Origin: Xanthobacteraceae bacterium
Lineage (GTDB): Bacteria; Pseudomonadota; Alphaproteobacteria; Rhizobiales; Xanthobacteraceae
Direction: 5' to 3'
NCBI GenBank assembly: GCA_022844485.1
Contig: JALHLQ010000010.1
Span: forward strand, 62,001-126,000
DNA length: 64,000 nucleotides
Position 1 is the first letter of the stretch; the number at the start of each line of letters is the position of its first letter. The position numbers and the translations under genes are program-made. Positions 15,908 through 25,210 of the stretch are shown one piece after another. The notes under the pieces were generated by a model. It was not told the origin of the DNA and made no database searches. It was given only the letters and a program-made list of their open reading frames with translations.

Positions 15908-16351
15908 CTAAAGAATGTGGCGATACTGGATGAATCCCGAGCGTTGCGCCACCTTATCGTAAAGCGCCATCGCGTCCGAATTGGTCTCGTGCGTCAGCCA
16001 ATACACGCGGGCGGCGCCCTGTTCGCGCGCCTTCTCGTACACAGCCTCGATCAAGGCCCGGCCGACGCCTTCGCCGCGCGCATGCGGATCGACGAAAAGG
16101 TCCTGGAGATAGCAATAATCGCCGACCGTCCAGCACGAGCGATGAAAAATGTAGTGAACGATTCCGACGAGCTTGCCGTTGATCTCGGCACCGAGCCCAT
16201 GCATGGGCTCGACCGGATCATGCAGGCGCGCCCATGTCGTCGCGCTCACCTCGTCTCCGAGCGCAACTTTGTAAAAGGTCTGATATCCGCGCCACAGCGA
16301 CTCCCACGCGCCGCGTTCATCGGCGCGAAGCGGACGGATGATTGCGCCCAT
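15908..16351 (-). CDS. GNAT-family N-acetyltransferase
   Basis: A 147-residue acetyltransferase. The acetyl-CoA-binding motif is ARGEGVGRALIEAV after LFVDP, followed by NSDAMALYDKVAQRSGF, the usual motif B. It starts 3 bp after the glpX stop, so it is in one transcript with glpX. The acceptor (small molecule or protein) is unknown. Confidence 0.88.
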   Translation of the reverse strand: MGAIIRPLRADERGAWESLWRGYQTFYKVALGDEVSATTWARLHDPVEPMHGLGAEINGKLVGIVHYIFHRSCWTVGDYCYLQDLFVDPHARGEGVGRALIEAVYEKAREQGAARVYWLTHETNSDAMALYDKVAQRSGFIQYRHIL

Positions 16352-16354
16352 CGC

Positions 16355-17362
16355 TCAGTCGAGGTGGAACTTGTCGAGCTGCCGATGCTCGGCGCGGATC
16401 CAGCGGACAGTGCCCGTCGCAGACCGCATGACGACGGTGTCGGTCTCAATGACGTCCCTGCCGAAGCGAACGCCGCGCAGCATCGACCCGTCGGTGACGC
16501 CGGTTGCGGCGAAGAGGCAGTCTCCCCGCACCATGTCTTCCATCGTGTATTTCTTGCGCGGATCCTTGACGCCCATCTTGGCGGCCCGCTCGCGCTTCTC
16601 TTCATTGTCGAGCAAAAGACGGCCTTGCATCTGTCCGCCGATGCAGCGCAGCGCCGCAGCCGCAAGAACGCCTTCCGGCGCGCCGCCGGTGCCAAGGTAA
16701 ATGTCGATTCCGGTATTGACCGGATCGGCCGTATGAATGACGCCGGCGACATCGCCGTCGGTGATCAGCCGCACGGCCGCTCCGGATTTGCGGACCGCCG
16801 CGATGATGTCGGCGTGCCGAGGCCGCTCAAGCACGAGTGCCGTGATCTCCGCGGGCTTGACGCCTTTGGCTTTCGCGAGCGCGACGATGTTCGCCTCCGG
16901 CGACGCATCGAGGTCAACAACGCCCTTCGGATATCCAGGACCGATGGCGATCTTCTCCATGTAGACATCGGGCGCATTGAGCAGCGTGCCCGCTTCGGCC
17001 ATGGCCATGGTTGCGATCGCGCCGGGCATGTTCTTGGCGCACAGCGTCGTGCCTTCGAGCGGATCGACGGCGATGTCGACCTTGGCCCCGGTCCTGCGCC
17101 CCACTTCCTCGCCGATGAACAGCATCGGCGCCTCGTCGCGTTCGCCCTCGCCGATCACCACCGTCCCGAAGATCGGGAGGTTGTTCAGTTCGCGGCGCAT
17201 CGCGTCCACCGCCGCCTGATCGGCCGCCATCTCGTTTCCCCGCCCGCGCAGCCCCGCCGCTGCGACGGCGGCGCGTTCCGTGACGCGGACAATCTCGAGA
17301 GACAGGATTCGCTCGAGCGCCTGACTGGGCTGGATCGTGATCGGCGACGCTTTTGTACTCAT
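16355..17362 (-). CDS. glpX: Class II fructose-1,6-bisphosphatase GlpX
   Basis: A 335-residue cytoplasmic Mg/Mn enzyme hydrolysing fructose 1,6-bisphosphate (and possibly sedoheptulose 1,7-bisphosphate) in gluconeogenesis. Family motifs are VVIGEGERDEAPML, VDPLEGTTLCA and GTGGAPEGVLAAAAL. It follows hom by 9 bp and precedes the GNAT gene by 3 bp, giving the run aminotransferase-hom-glpX-GNAT that I recall as common in related Hyphomicrobiales. Length is typical. Confidence 0.96.
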   Translation of the reverse strand: MSTKASPITIQPSQALERILSLEIVRVTERAAVAAAGLRGRGNEMAADQAAVDAMRRELNNLPIFGTVVIGEGERDEAPMLFIGEEVGRRTGAKVDIAVDPLEGTTLCAKNMPGAIATMAMAEAGTLLNAPDVYMEKIAIGPGYPKGVVDLDASPEANIVALAKAKGVKPAEITALVLERPRHADIIAAVRKSGAAVRLITDGDVAGVIHTADPVNTGIDIYLGTGGAPEGVLAAAALRCIGGQMQGRLLLDNEEKRERAAKMGVKDPRKKYTMEDMVRGDCLFAATGVTDGSMLRGVRFGRDVIETDTVVMRSATGTVRWIRAEHRQLDKFHLD

Positions 17363-17371
17363 CCCGCGCTC

Positions 17372-18694
17372 CTAATTCTTTTCGATGCGAATGACTTGCG
17401 GCGCCTGGGCGATGACCCCGTCCTCTTCGACGGCGGCGAGCGCGCGCCGAACCGCGTCCTCTGTCGTGGCGTAGGTGATGAGGATAACCGGTACCGGCGC
17501 GGCGCTTTTCGGACTGTCGCCGCCTTGGGGGCGCGGTCCGCGATGACGCTGCATGATCGATTCGAGCGAGATGTTCTGTTCGGCAAGCCTCGCCGCAATG
17601 ACGGCGGCGGTGCCCGGCCGGTCGACCGCGAGGAGACGGATGTAGTAGCCGCCCTCATGCCGCTGCATCGGCGCCCGTCCGATCGCTTGTAGCTTCGATG
17701 CGGGCGTTCCGAACGGCGCCGTGCGCACGCCGCGCGCGACATCGCCGATGTCGGAGACGACCGCCGACGCGGTTGCTTCGCCGCCGGCCCCAGGACCCAT
17801 CAGCGTGATCTCATTGACGGCGTCGGCGTCGATGGTGACGGCGTTCGTCACTCCCATCACCTGCGCGATGGCGGACCCCTTTGGAACCATGGTCGGATGC
17901 ACGCGCTGTTCGATCCCCTGCCCCGTTGCAACCGCCACGCCGAGGAGCTTGATTCGATAGCCCAGTTCCTCGGCCGCTTCCAAGTCTTCCGGCGTGATCG
18001 AGGCGATGCCTTCGACGTAAACGGCTTCCGTATCGACCCGCGTCCCAAAGGCGAGGCTCGCGAGAATGGCCAGCTTCTGCGCAGTGTCGTGGCCTTCGAT
18101 GTCGAAGGCCGGGTCGGCCTCGGCGTAACCGAGCCGCTGCGCGTCTTTCAGGCACTCCTCAAAAGAGAGGCCGTCCTGCTCCATCCGGGTCAGGATGTAG
18201 TTGCAGGTGCCGTTGAGGATTCCGTAGATGCGCGTCAGCGAGTTGCCAACCAGCCCCTCGCGGAGCGTTTTGACGATCGGGATACCGCCCGCGACCGCAG
18301 CTTCGAAGTTCAGCGCGACGCGGTGCTTCTCGGCAAGCGCAGCAAGGTCCAGGCCATGCCGCGCCAACAAAGCCTTGTTGGCGGTGATCACGGACTTGCC
18401 GCGCGAGAGCGCCATCTCGAGCGCGCGCTTTGCGGGGTCGCCTTCGCCCCCGATGAGCTCGACGAAGACATCGATGGCCGGATCGCTTGCAAGCGCAACC
18501 GGATCGTCGAACCAGCGATAGGATGCCGTGTCGACGCCGCGTTGCTTGCCCTTCGAGCGCGCCGATACCGCGACCACGTTGATGGCCCGACCGCAGCGAG
18601 CCTCCAGCGCATCGCGCTGGCGTGCAAGCAGCCGCACCACGGAGGCGCCGACCGTGCCGAGACCGGCAATGCCAACTTTGAGCGGCGCAGTCAT
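17372..18694 (-). CDS. hom: Homoserine dehydrogenase
   Basis: A 440-residue NAD(P)-dependent enzyme reducing aspartate semialdehyde to homoserine for Thr, Met and Ile synthesis. N-terminal Rossmann motif GIAGLGTVGAS; catalytic region GILNGTCNYILTRM and YAEADPAFDIEG. A C-terminal ACT domain (from about 350, LLAVDRPGTAA) gives the usual site for threonine feedback. It lies 26 bp after the aminotransferase gene and 9 bp before glpX. Confidence 0.96.
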   Translation of the reverse strand: MTAPLKVGIAGLGTVGASVVRLLARQRDALEARCGRAINVVAVSARSKGKQRGVDTASYRWFDDPVALASDPAIDVFVELIGGEGDPAKRALEMALSRGKSVITANKALLARHGLDLAALAEKHRVALNFEAAVAGGIPIVKTLREGLVGNSLTRIYGILNGTCNYILTRMEQDGLSFEECLKDAQRLGYAEADPAFDIEGHDTAQKLAILASLAFGTRVDTEAVYVEGIASITPEDLEAAEELGYRIKLLGVAVATGQGIEQRVHPTMVPKGSAIAQVMGVTNAVTIDADAVNEITLMGPGAGGEATASAVVSDIGDVARGVRTAPFGTPASKLQAIGRAPMQRHEGGYYIRLLAVDRPGTAAVIAARLAEQNISLESIMQRHRGPRPQGGDSPKSAAPVPVILITYATTEDAVRRALAAVEEDGVIAQAPQVIRIEKN

Positions 18695-18720
18695 GGAGGC
18701 GTCCCGTGGATCGGCGCCGG

Positions 18721-19938
18721 TCAGCGCCGCGTGGCGAGGGGGACGACGTTGTGCAACTTTTCCGGCGCTGATTCAAGAAAGCGGCGGATATTGCGGGCGG
18801 CCTGCCGGATGCGCTGCTCGTTCTCGACGAGCGCGATCCGCACGAAGCCCTCGCCATGTTCGCCGAACCCCATGCCGGGGGCGACGGCCACCTCGGCCTT
18901 CTCGACCAGCAAGGTCGAAAACTCCAGGCTGCCAAGCGACCGAAAGGGCTCCGGAAGCGGGGCCCAAGCGAACATCGAGGCGGTCGGCACGGGGATCGTC
19001 CACCCGGCCCTGCCGAAGGCATCGACAAGCACGTCGCGCCGCCTCTTGTAGGTCGCGCGCATCTCGCGGATGCAATCGTCGGGTCCGTTCAGCGCCGCTG
19101 TGGCGGCAACCTGGACCGGCGTGAAGGCGCCGTAATCGAGGTAGGATTTCACACGCGCCAAAGCCGCGATGATGCGCTCGTTTCCGACCGCGAAGCCCAT
19201 GCGCCATCCCGGCATCGAATAGGTCTTCGACATCGACGTGAATTCGACCGCAACCTCCATCGCACCCGGCACCTGCAGCACGGACGGCGGCGGCCGATCG
19301 TCGAAATAGACTTCGGCATAGGCGAGATCGGAAAGGACAAAAATGCCGTGCTTCTTCGCGAATTGAACGAGTTCCCGATAGAAATCGAAATCGGCGATGC
19401 AAGCCGTCGGGTTCGAGGGATAGCACACGACGACCGCGATCGGCTTCGGGATCGAGTGGATCATCGCCCGCTCGAGCGCTTCGAAGAAAGCCGGACCCGG
19501 CTCGCATGGAACCGAACGGATCACGCCGCCCGCCATCAGGAATCCGAAAGCATGAATCGGATAGCTCGGATTGGGAACGAGAACCACGTCGCCGGGCGCC
19601 GTGATCGCCTGCGCCACATTGGCAAAGCCCTCTTTGGAGCCGAGCGTCGCGACGATTTGTGTTTCGGGATTGAGCTTCACACCGAAGCGGCGGGCGTAGT
19701 AGGCGGCCTGCGCGCGGCGAAGCCCGGTGATCCCGCGAGACGCCGAATAGCGATCGGTGCGCGGCTTGCCGATGGTCTCCTTCAGCTTCTCGACGACATG
19801 GGGCGGCGCGGGCAGATCCGGGTTGCCCATGCCGAGGTCGATGATGTCGGCGCCCGCATTGCGTGCCGCCGCCTTGGCACGGTTAACGCGCTCGAAAACA
19901 TAGGGCGGCAGCCGTCGAATACGGTGAAACTGTTCCAT
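18721..19938 (-). CDS. Class I/II aminotransferase, AlaC/LL-diaminopimelate aminotransferase type
   Basis: A 405-residue PLP enzyme. The PLP-lysine motif is SMSKTYSMPGWRMGFAVG, and the substrate-side motif is SNPTACIADFDFY. Sequence style (RIRRLPPYVF near the N-terminus, IIDLGMGNPD) is that of AlaC-type glutamate-pyruvate aminotransferases, often annotated as LL-diaminopimelate aminotransferase. The neighbouring hom gene puts it with aspartate-family metabolism, but substrate cannot be fixed by sequence alone. First gene of the hom-glpX transcription unit. Confidence 0.9.
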   Translation of the reverse strand: MEQFHRIRRLPPYVFERVNRAKAAARNAGADIIDLGMGNPDLPAPPHVVEKLKETIGKPRTDRYSASRGITGLRRAQAAYYARRFGVKLNPETQIVATLGSKEGFANVAQAITAPGDVVLVPNPSYPIHAFGFLMAGGVIRSVPCEPGPAFFEALERAMIHSIPKPIAVVVCYPSNPTACIADFDFYRELVQFAKKHGIFVLSDLAYAEVYFDDRPPPSVLQVPGAMEVAVEFTSMSKTYSMPGWRMGFAVGNERIIAALARVKSYLDYGAFTPVQVAATAALNGPDDCIREMRATYKRRRDVLVDAFGRAGWTIPVPTASMFAWAPLPEPFRSLGSLEFSTLLVEKAEVAVAPGMGFGEHGEGFVRIALVENEQRIRQAARNIRRFLESAPEKLHNVVPLATRR

Positions 19939-19981
19939 AACCTCGTTGCTCCAGAGGTCCCGACCGTCAGAAAAGAGGATT

Positions 19982-20019
19982 GCCGCAGCGCCCGCGTTTT
20001 AGCACGGGCGGGGTGCGGC
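19982..20019 (-). terminator. Candidate terminator after the lipoprotein gene
   Basis: A two-part stem: GCCGCA pairs with TGCGGC (outer) and CGCCCG with CGGGCG (inner), loop of about 10 nt. It lies 24 bp past the lipoprotein stop on the minus strand. The downstream strand has only a short T-rich piece (CTCTTTTC), so it may be a weak intrinsic terminator or processing hairpin. Confidence 0.45.
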
Positions 20020-20042
20020 GCTAGCTAAATTCGCTGGATCGC

Positions 20043-20390
20043 TCACTCGGGCACGGTTTTCTTGCGCGCGGACTGAGGGGTCTTGCCGGATTGGCGATCG
20101 CGGGCCGCCGCCAGTTCGGCCTCCAGTTTCTTGCGCTCGGCATCGGTCAAAAGCTTCGTTTCCCGCGGAGGCGGCATGTCATGCACGGCCGGAAACTCAG
20201 GTTGCACTGCCGAACGCGCCGGCGTTCCCTGCGGCAGGCCTACGGGCGGAGGCAGTTCGGACAGAACACTTGAACACCCTCCCAGCAGCAGCATGAGCGT
20301 TAACGCCATCGCAGCCGTCGATGTGCTAGCCGGATTTTGGGTGCAGCGCACAGCAGCGGGGCCCAGCGACAACAAAGTGTTGTAACCCAT
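20043..20390 (-). CDS. Small lipoprotein of unknown function
   Basis: A 115-residue protein with a lipoprotein signal: hydrophobic MALTLMLLL then the lipobox LLGGC (Cys39). The mature part is proline-rich near the start and ends in a charged stretch (LTDAERKKLEAELAAARDRQ) that could be a short helix. The start at 20390 supplies an Arg before the hydrophobic core; the M at 20309 would be too short. The frame stays open far upstream on this strand, but that part is the antisense of phaC. It diverges from phaC across 87 bp. I recall similar small lipoproteins between the AlaC-type gene and phaC in related genomes. Function unknown. Confidence 0.75.
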   Translation of the reverse strand: MGYNTLLSLGPAAVRCTQNPASTSTAAMALTLMLLLGGCSSVLSELPPPVGLPQGTPARSAVQPEFPAVHDMPPPRETKLLTDAERKKLEAELAAARDRQSGKTPQSARKKTVPE

Positions 20391-20477
20391 CTGATATGGT
20401 GGTTTTCCGTGAGTATAGACTAATCGACAACGCGGCGGCCCATTGTCGCTGGCGCGCGGCGCGAATAGCTCGTTAAT

Positions 20478-22340
20478 ATGTCCAAACCAAGAAACACAGC
20501 CGCCGGAGAGCGGCGTCAGGTAGATGGAAACGCCATGGACGGCAAGGTGCCGGGGCTGCCGGTTGATGTCGGCGCGGTCGACCTCGACCGCCTGTCCCAC
20601 AACATGGCGCGTCTCGTCGAGGAGGGCGGCAAGGCGCTTGCCGCCTTCCTGAAGCCGCGCGAGAACGGCGATATCAAAGCGGACGGCGCAGACCAGATCG
20701 CCGACGCCGTGAAGACGCTGGGCCTGGTGATCGAATATTGGATGAAGGATCCGCAACGCGCGGTCGAAGCGCAGACGAGCATTGCCAAGCCTTACCTCGA
20801 GCTTTGGGCCGCCGCGATGAAACGCATGGCCGGCGAACAGGCGAAGCCGGTGGCCGAACCCTCCCAGAACGACAAACGCTTCGCCGATCCTGGCTGGTCG
20901 GACCATCAGTTCTACGATTTCGTCAAGCAGGCCTATCTCATCGCGACCCGCTGGGCCGAGGATCTGGTCAAGAACGCGGAGGGGCTCGACGAGCATACCC
21001 GGCACAAGGCCGAGTTCTACACGCGGCAGATCGCCAACGCGCTGTCGCCGTCCAATTTCGTCTTTACCAATCCCGAACTGATGCGCGAGACGCTCGCGTA
21101 TAATGCCGAGAATCTGGTGCGCGGCATGCACATGCTCGCCGAGGACATCGAGGCTGGCCACGGACACTTGCGAATCCGCCAATCGGATTCCTCGATGTTC
21201 GAAGTGGGGCGCAATCTCGCGACCACGCCCGGACAGGTGATCTACCAAAACGAGCTCATGCAGCTCATTCAGTACACGCCGACCACGGACAAGGTGCTCA
21301 AGCGTCCCTTGCTGATCGTGCCCCCCTGGATCAACAAATATTATATCCTCGACCTGACGCCCGAAAAGTCGTTCATCAAATGGTGCGTCGATCAGGGCAT
21401 TACGGTCTTCGTCATCTCCTGGGTCAATCCGGATCACCGCCTGGCCAAGAAAAGCTTCGAGCATTACGTCAGGGAGGGTCCGCTCGAAGCGCTCGACGTG
21501 ATTGCGAAAGCGACCGGCGAGCGCAACGTCAACGCCATCGGCTATTGCGTCGGCGGCACGCTGCTGGCGGTGATGCTCGCCTACATGGCTGCAAAGCGCG
21601 ACAACCGGGTCAAGTCGGCGACGTTCTTCACCACGCAGGTGGATTTCACCTATGCCGGAGATCTGAAGGTGTTCGTCGATGAGGACCAGATCCTCAAACT
21701 CGAAGAGGAGATGAGCGCGCGCGGCTATCTCGAGGGCAAGAAGATGGCGCTGGCGTTCAACCTCCTGCGCTCCAATGATTTGATCTGGCCTTACATCGTG
21801 AACAATTATCTGCGCGGCAAAGCCCCGTTCCCGTTCGATCTCCTGTATTGGAATTCGGACTCCACGCGCATGCCGGCGCTCAATCACTCGTTTTATCTGC
21901 GCAACTGCTACCTCGATAACAAGCTTTCGAAGGGGCAGATGGTGCTCGACGATGTGCGGCTCGATCTGTCGGCGATCAAAATACCCATCTACAACCTCGC
22001 CAGCCGCGAGGATCACATCGCTCCGGCAAAATCGACTTTTCTCGGCTCGCGCTTTTTCGGCGGACCGGTGAAGTTCGTGCTCGCCGGCTCAGGCCACATC
22101 GCCGGCGTTGTGAACCCTCCCGGCAAGGTCAAATATCAGCACTGGATCGGCGGTCCGCCCGAAGGCGACTTGGACAGTTGGGTGGCGACGGCGAAAGAAA
22201 TTCCCGGCTCATGGTGGCCGGATTGGCTCGCCTGGCTGAAGTCGCATGATGCGACGATGGTCAAGGCGCGCAAACCCGGCGGAGGCAAGCTCAAGCCGAT
22301 CGAGAACGCCCCGGGCAGCTACGTCAAGGTCCATTCGTAA
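20478..22340 (+). CDS. phaC: Class I poly(3-hydroxyalkanoate) synthase PhaC
   Basis: A 620-residue polymerase making PHB-type storage polyester from hydroxyacyl-CoA on the granule surface. The lipase-like box GYCVGG carries the catalytic C357. The Asp is in ASREDHIAP and the His in [12 protein letters not shown]. Residues about 20-270 form the N-terminal domain of class I synthases. Length is normal. No phaA, phaB or phasin gene is in the window. A small hotdog thioesterase gene follows after 15 bp. Confidence 0.96.
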   Translation: MSKPRNTAAGERRQVDGNAMDGKVPGLPVDVGAVDLDRLSHNMARLVEEGGKALAAFLKPRENGDIKADGADQIADAVKTLGLVIEYWMKDPQRAVEAQTSIAKPYLELWAAAMKRMAGEQAKPVAEPSQNDKRFADPGWSDHQFYDFVKQAYLIATRWAEDLVKNAEGLDEHTRHKAEFYTRQIANALSPSNFVFTNPELMRETLAYNAENLVRGMHMLAEDIEAGHGHLRIRQSDSSMFEVGRNLATTPGQVIYQNELMQLIQYTPTTDKVLKRPLLIVPPWINKYYILDLTPEKSFIKWCVDQGITVFVISWVNPDHRLAKKSFEHYVREGPLEALDVIAKATGERNVNAIGYCVGGTLLAVMLAYMAAKRDNRVKSATFFTTQVDFTYAGDLKVFVDEDQILKLEEEMSARGYLEGKKMALAFNLLRSNDLIWPYIVNNYLRGKAPFPFDLLYWNSDSTRMPALNHSFYLRNCYLDNKLSKGQMVLDDVRLDLSAIKIPIYNLASREDHIAPAKSTFLGSRFFGGPVKFVLAGSGHIAGVVNPPGKVKYQHWIGGPPEGDLDSWVATAKEIPGSWWPDWLAWLKSHDATMVKARKPGGGKLKPIENAPGSYVKVHS

Positions 22341-22355
22341 GCCGAGGCTCCGATC

Positions 22356-22790
22356 ATGGACCCGTCCCGTGACGTCGATCAGCGATCCGCCTATCGTGTG
22401 CTGTTCTCGCATCCGATCCGCTACAACGACACGGATCGGCAAGGCCACGTGAACAACGCGACCTTTGCGACCTATTTCGAGTTTGCCCGCACGGAATTCT
22501 TCTACACCGTCGAGCCCGACCTGATGCCTGAGGATTGCGAGCCCGTGCTCGCCCGGCTCGAACTCGATTTCCGAGCCGAGCTGTTCTATCCGGGGACGGT
22601 CGATCTGGCGATCGCCGTGCAGGACATTGGCCGCTCTTCGGTCCGTTTCGCTCAGGCGGTTTTTCGCGATCGCGCCTGCGTCGCCTCAGGGCTGACCGTC
22701 GTGGTGCAGTTGGCGACCGCAGCACGCAAGGCCATGGCGTGGACGGATTCCCAGCGCGCGGCACTCGAGCGATACAAGCTCGGCGCGTAA
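22356..22790 (+). CDS. Hotdog-fold acyl-CoA thioesterase (4HBT type)
   Basis: A 144-residue thioesterase. The active-site region is RYNDTDRQGHVNNATFATYF, as in 4-hydroxybenzoyl-CoA/YbgC-like enzymes with the catalytic Asp in the DxDxxGH part. It lies 15 bp after phaC, so it is probably co-transcribed and may hydrolyse acyl-CoA compounds linked to PHA metabolism; that link is inference from position. It converges on argC. Confidence 0.85.
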   Translation: MDPSRDVDQRSAYRVLFSHPIRYNDTDRQGHVNNATFATYFEFARTEFFYTVEPDLMPEDCEPVLARLELDFRAELFYPGTVDLAIAVQDIGRSSVRFAQAVFRDRACVASGLTVVVQLATAARKAMAWTDSQRAALERYKLGA

Positions 22791-22804
22791 TAGCGCGCCC
22801 ACGC

Positions 22805-23863
22805 TCACGGAAACAACGCGACCTGCTCCAGGCCCATGGTCTCGGGAAAGCCAAGCATGAGATTCATGTTCTGGATCGCCTGGCCGGAGGCGCCCTTCAC
22901 CAGATTATCGAGCGCGGAGACGATGATCGCGCGCCCGCTGATCCGGTCCGCCGCGACGCCGATGAAGATGAAATTCGAGCCGCGCACATGGCGCGTCTGC
23001 GGCGTCTCGCCGAACGGCAGCACATGAACGAAGGGCTCGCGGCCGTAAGCCGCCGCGAGCAGCCGGTGCAGATCGTCCGCCGTGCGGCCGCTCGCGCACC
23101 GCACGTAGATCGTGGCGAGAATGCCGCGATTCATCGGCAAGAGGTGCGGCGTGAACGTGACGACGACGTTGCGCCCCGCCGCCTTCGAGAATTCCTGATC
23201 GAGCTCCGCCATGTGCCGGTGATGACCCACGCCATAGGCGTGAAAACCTTCCGACACTTCCGAGAACACCATGGCGTCCTTGGCCGCGCGGCCGGCCCCG
23301 GTCATGCCCGACTTCGCGTCGATGATGATATCGTCGGGCTCGATCGCCTTCGCCTTCAGGAGCGGCAGGAGCGGCAGTTCCGCGGTCGTCGTGTAGCAGC
23401 CGGGATTGGCCACAAGCCGCGCCGTCTTGATCTCCTCCCGATATGCTTCGACAAGCCCGTAGACGGCCTCCTTCTGGAGTTCGGGCGCAAAGTGCTCATG
23501 CCCGTACCAGCGCGCGTAGGACGCCGCGTCGCTGAGCCGGAAATCCGCCGAGAGATCGATCACCTTCGCCGACGGCGCCTCGGCGAATATCTGTCTGACT
23601 ACTTTCTGCGTGGTCGCATGCGGCAGCGCGCAAAAGACGAGATCGAGGCCGACCGCGCTCCAGCCGATGCCGTCGAGCGAGACCAGTTTCGGCAGTTTGT
23701 AGGGAGAGAATTGCGGAAACACGTCGCGCATCTCCTGCCCGGCTTTGCGATCGGCCGTGAGCAGGGCGATGTCCGCCCGCGGGTGAGCCAAGAGCAGACG
23801 CACGAGCTCGGAGCCCGTATAGCCGGAGGCGCCGAGAATTCCGATTTTGGCTTTGGTGGTCAT
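22805..23863 (-). CDS. argC: N-acetyl-gamma-glutamyl-phosphate reductase ArgC
   Basis: A 352-residue NADP enzyme of arginine synthesis. Rossmann motif GILGASGYTGSELVRLL at the N-terminus; the catalytic cysteine is in VANPGCYTTTAELPL and the His region is VGHHRHMAEL. The ATG at 23863 was chosen because it leads straight into the nucleotide-binding strand; an ATG three codons earlier is possible. It stands alone here. The 250 bp upstream, to the end of the next gene, show no gene. Confidence 0.96.
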   Translation of the reverse strand: MTTKAKIGILGASGYTGSELVRLLLAHPRADIALLTADRKAGQEMRDVFPQFSPYKLPKLVSLDGIGWSAVGLDLVFCALPHATTQKVVRQIFAEAPSAKVIDLSADFRLSDAASYARWYGHEHFAPELQKEAVYGLVEAYREEIKTARLVANPGCYTTTAELPLLPLLKAKAIEPDDIIIDAKSGMTGAGRAAKDAMVFSEVSEGFHAYGVGHHRHMAELDQEFSKAAGRNVVVTFTPHLLPMNRGILATIYVRCASGRTADDLHRLLAAAYGREPFVHVLPFGETPQTRHVRGSNFIFIGVAADRISGRAIIVSALDNLVKGASGQAIQNMNLMLGFPETMGLEQVALFP

Positions 23864-24113
23864 AGCATGCATCCTGGATCAGATTGGTCGGGATGGATGC
23901 CGCGGAGACAAAGACAGCGCGCCGCGGATCTCATCCGGCGGCACGGCAAGCGATCAGAAACGATCGAAGCGCACCGCAGGCCAGCTGCGGCGGCGGATTC
24001 GAGTGAGCGCAAGAGGTCTCGTCATGGCGCGCGCTCATAGACCGGCCGTCCCTGCCGGTCAAGGAACACGAATGGGCGGGGTCCCCCGGCCATTCGATAA
24101 GGTTTGGAAAGGC

Positions 24114-25100
24114 TCAGATAATCGGCTGCCAGGGCGCTGGAACGAGCTGATAGCGATCGCCGTCCTTCTCGATATGTCCGAGCGCCGGGAACGGATAATG
24201 GTAGCCGGTGATCGGGATTCGATCGGCCGCCACCATGTCGAACAGCTTGCGACGGCTCGCTTCCGCTTGTGGGCCGTCCATGTCCGCCCAGGAATGCCAG
24301 CCGGGATTGCGCAGGTTGACGGCCGGATTGCCGGTCACGTCCGCCTGGATCACGAGCTTGCCGGAACCCGAGGTGACGAGGAAGGACGAGTGCCCGGGAG
24401 TGTGCCCCGTCGTTGCAATCGAGGTGATGCCGGGCACCACGTCCTTGCCCCGCTCGAACCGTTTCACCTTGTCGCCCATGCCGGCGAAGATTCGCCGCGT
24501 GTTCTGGAACGTCGTCCGAACGGGGCCGCTTTCCGGCGCGCGACTCATATTGCCGTCATCCATCCAGAAGGCCCACTCGTCGGCAGGAACGATGATCTCG
24601 GCATTGGGAAAATTGATCGGCCCGTCGCCGCTGCGCAGTCCGCCGATGTGATCGCCATGGAAATGCGAGATGATGACGGTGTTGACTTGCTTTGGATCGA
24701 CGCCGGCGGCGGCCAGTCCGCCTGCCAGCAGCATCCCTGTCGTCGGCGAGCGTCCCGGACCATTGCCCGTATCGACCAAGATCAACTGCGAGCCGGTGTT
24801 GATCAGCACTGGATTGAACTGGTTTGCGAGCGTCCCTCTTGGCATGAAGGCCGCTTCGAGCGCGGCATTGACGTCGTCGACCGAGGCGTTCTTGACGAAA
24901 CCTTGCTGGATCGGCGCGTTGAGAACGCCGTCGGAGATGGCGGTGACCTCGAAGTCACCGACCTTGTAGCGGTAGTAGCTCGCGGCTTGCTTGCCGGGCT
25001 GATTTGCCGCCGCGATCCGGTTCAAAGCAAACGGCTCGGCAAGCGACGCAGCGCCTGCCGCCGCTGCGCTTGCAAGCGCTGTGCGGCGCGTGATTTTCAT
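24114..25100 (-). CDS. Tat-exported metallo-beta-lactamase-fold hydrolase (copy 1)
   Basis: A 328-residue MBL-fold protein with Tat signal TRRTALASAAAAGAASLAEP. The zinc motif is SHFHGDHIGGL (HxHxDH), followed by GHTPGHSSF and a late His (YHYPFPALGH). It resembles the quorum-quenching lactonase/methyl-parathion-hydrolase branch rather than true beta-lactamases. Its neighbour at 25211 is a paralog with the same layout. The substrate is unknown; exported location suggests an extracytoplasmic ester or lactone. Confidence 0.85.
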   Translation of the reverse strand: MKITRRTALASAAAAGAASLAEPFALNRIAAANQPGKQAASYYRYKVGDFEVTAISDGVLNAPIQQGFVKNASVDDVNAALEAAFMPRGTLANQFNPVLINTGSQLILVDTGNGPGRSPTTGMLLAGGLAAAGVDPKQVNTVIISHFHGDHIGGLRSGDGPINFPNAEIIVPADEWAFWMDDGNMSRAPESGPVRTTFQNTRRIFAGMGDKVKRFERGKDVVPGITSIATTGHTPGHSSFLVTSGSGKLVIQADVTGNPAVNLRNPGWHSWADMDGPQAEASRRKLFDMVAADRIPITGYHYPFPALGHIEKDGDRYQLVPAPWQPII

Positions 25101-25210
25101 GGACTGTCCTCCCTGGAGCCAAAAACAGACTGCGGGAATGCTAGCCCATCGCCGGCGTCAGTCATCGCCGGCGCATTCACGTTCGCTTGATCGCGCGGTT
25201 GCTGCGGCGT

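Noticed and set aside
15521..17692. Plus-strand open frame of over 700 codons
   Set aside because: It covers recJ, GNAT, glpX and hom in antisense. The translation has no family motif and is Arg/Ala-rich.
20391..22016. Long minus-strand open frame extending the small lipoprotein gene upstream
   Set aside because: It is antisense to phaC, whose codons fit a known enzyme. Only the last 116 codons (20043-20390) encode a credible protein.
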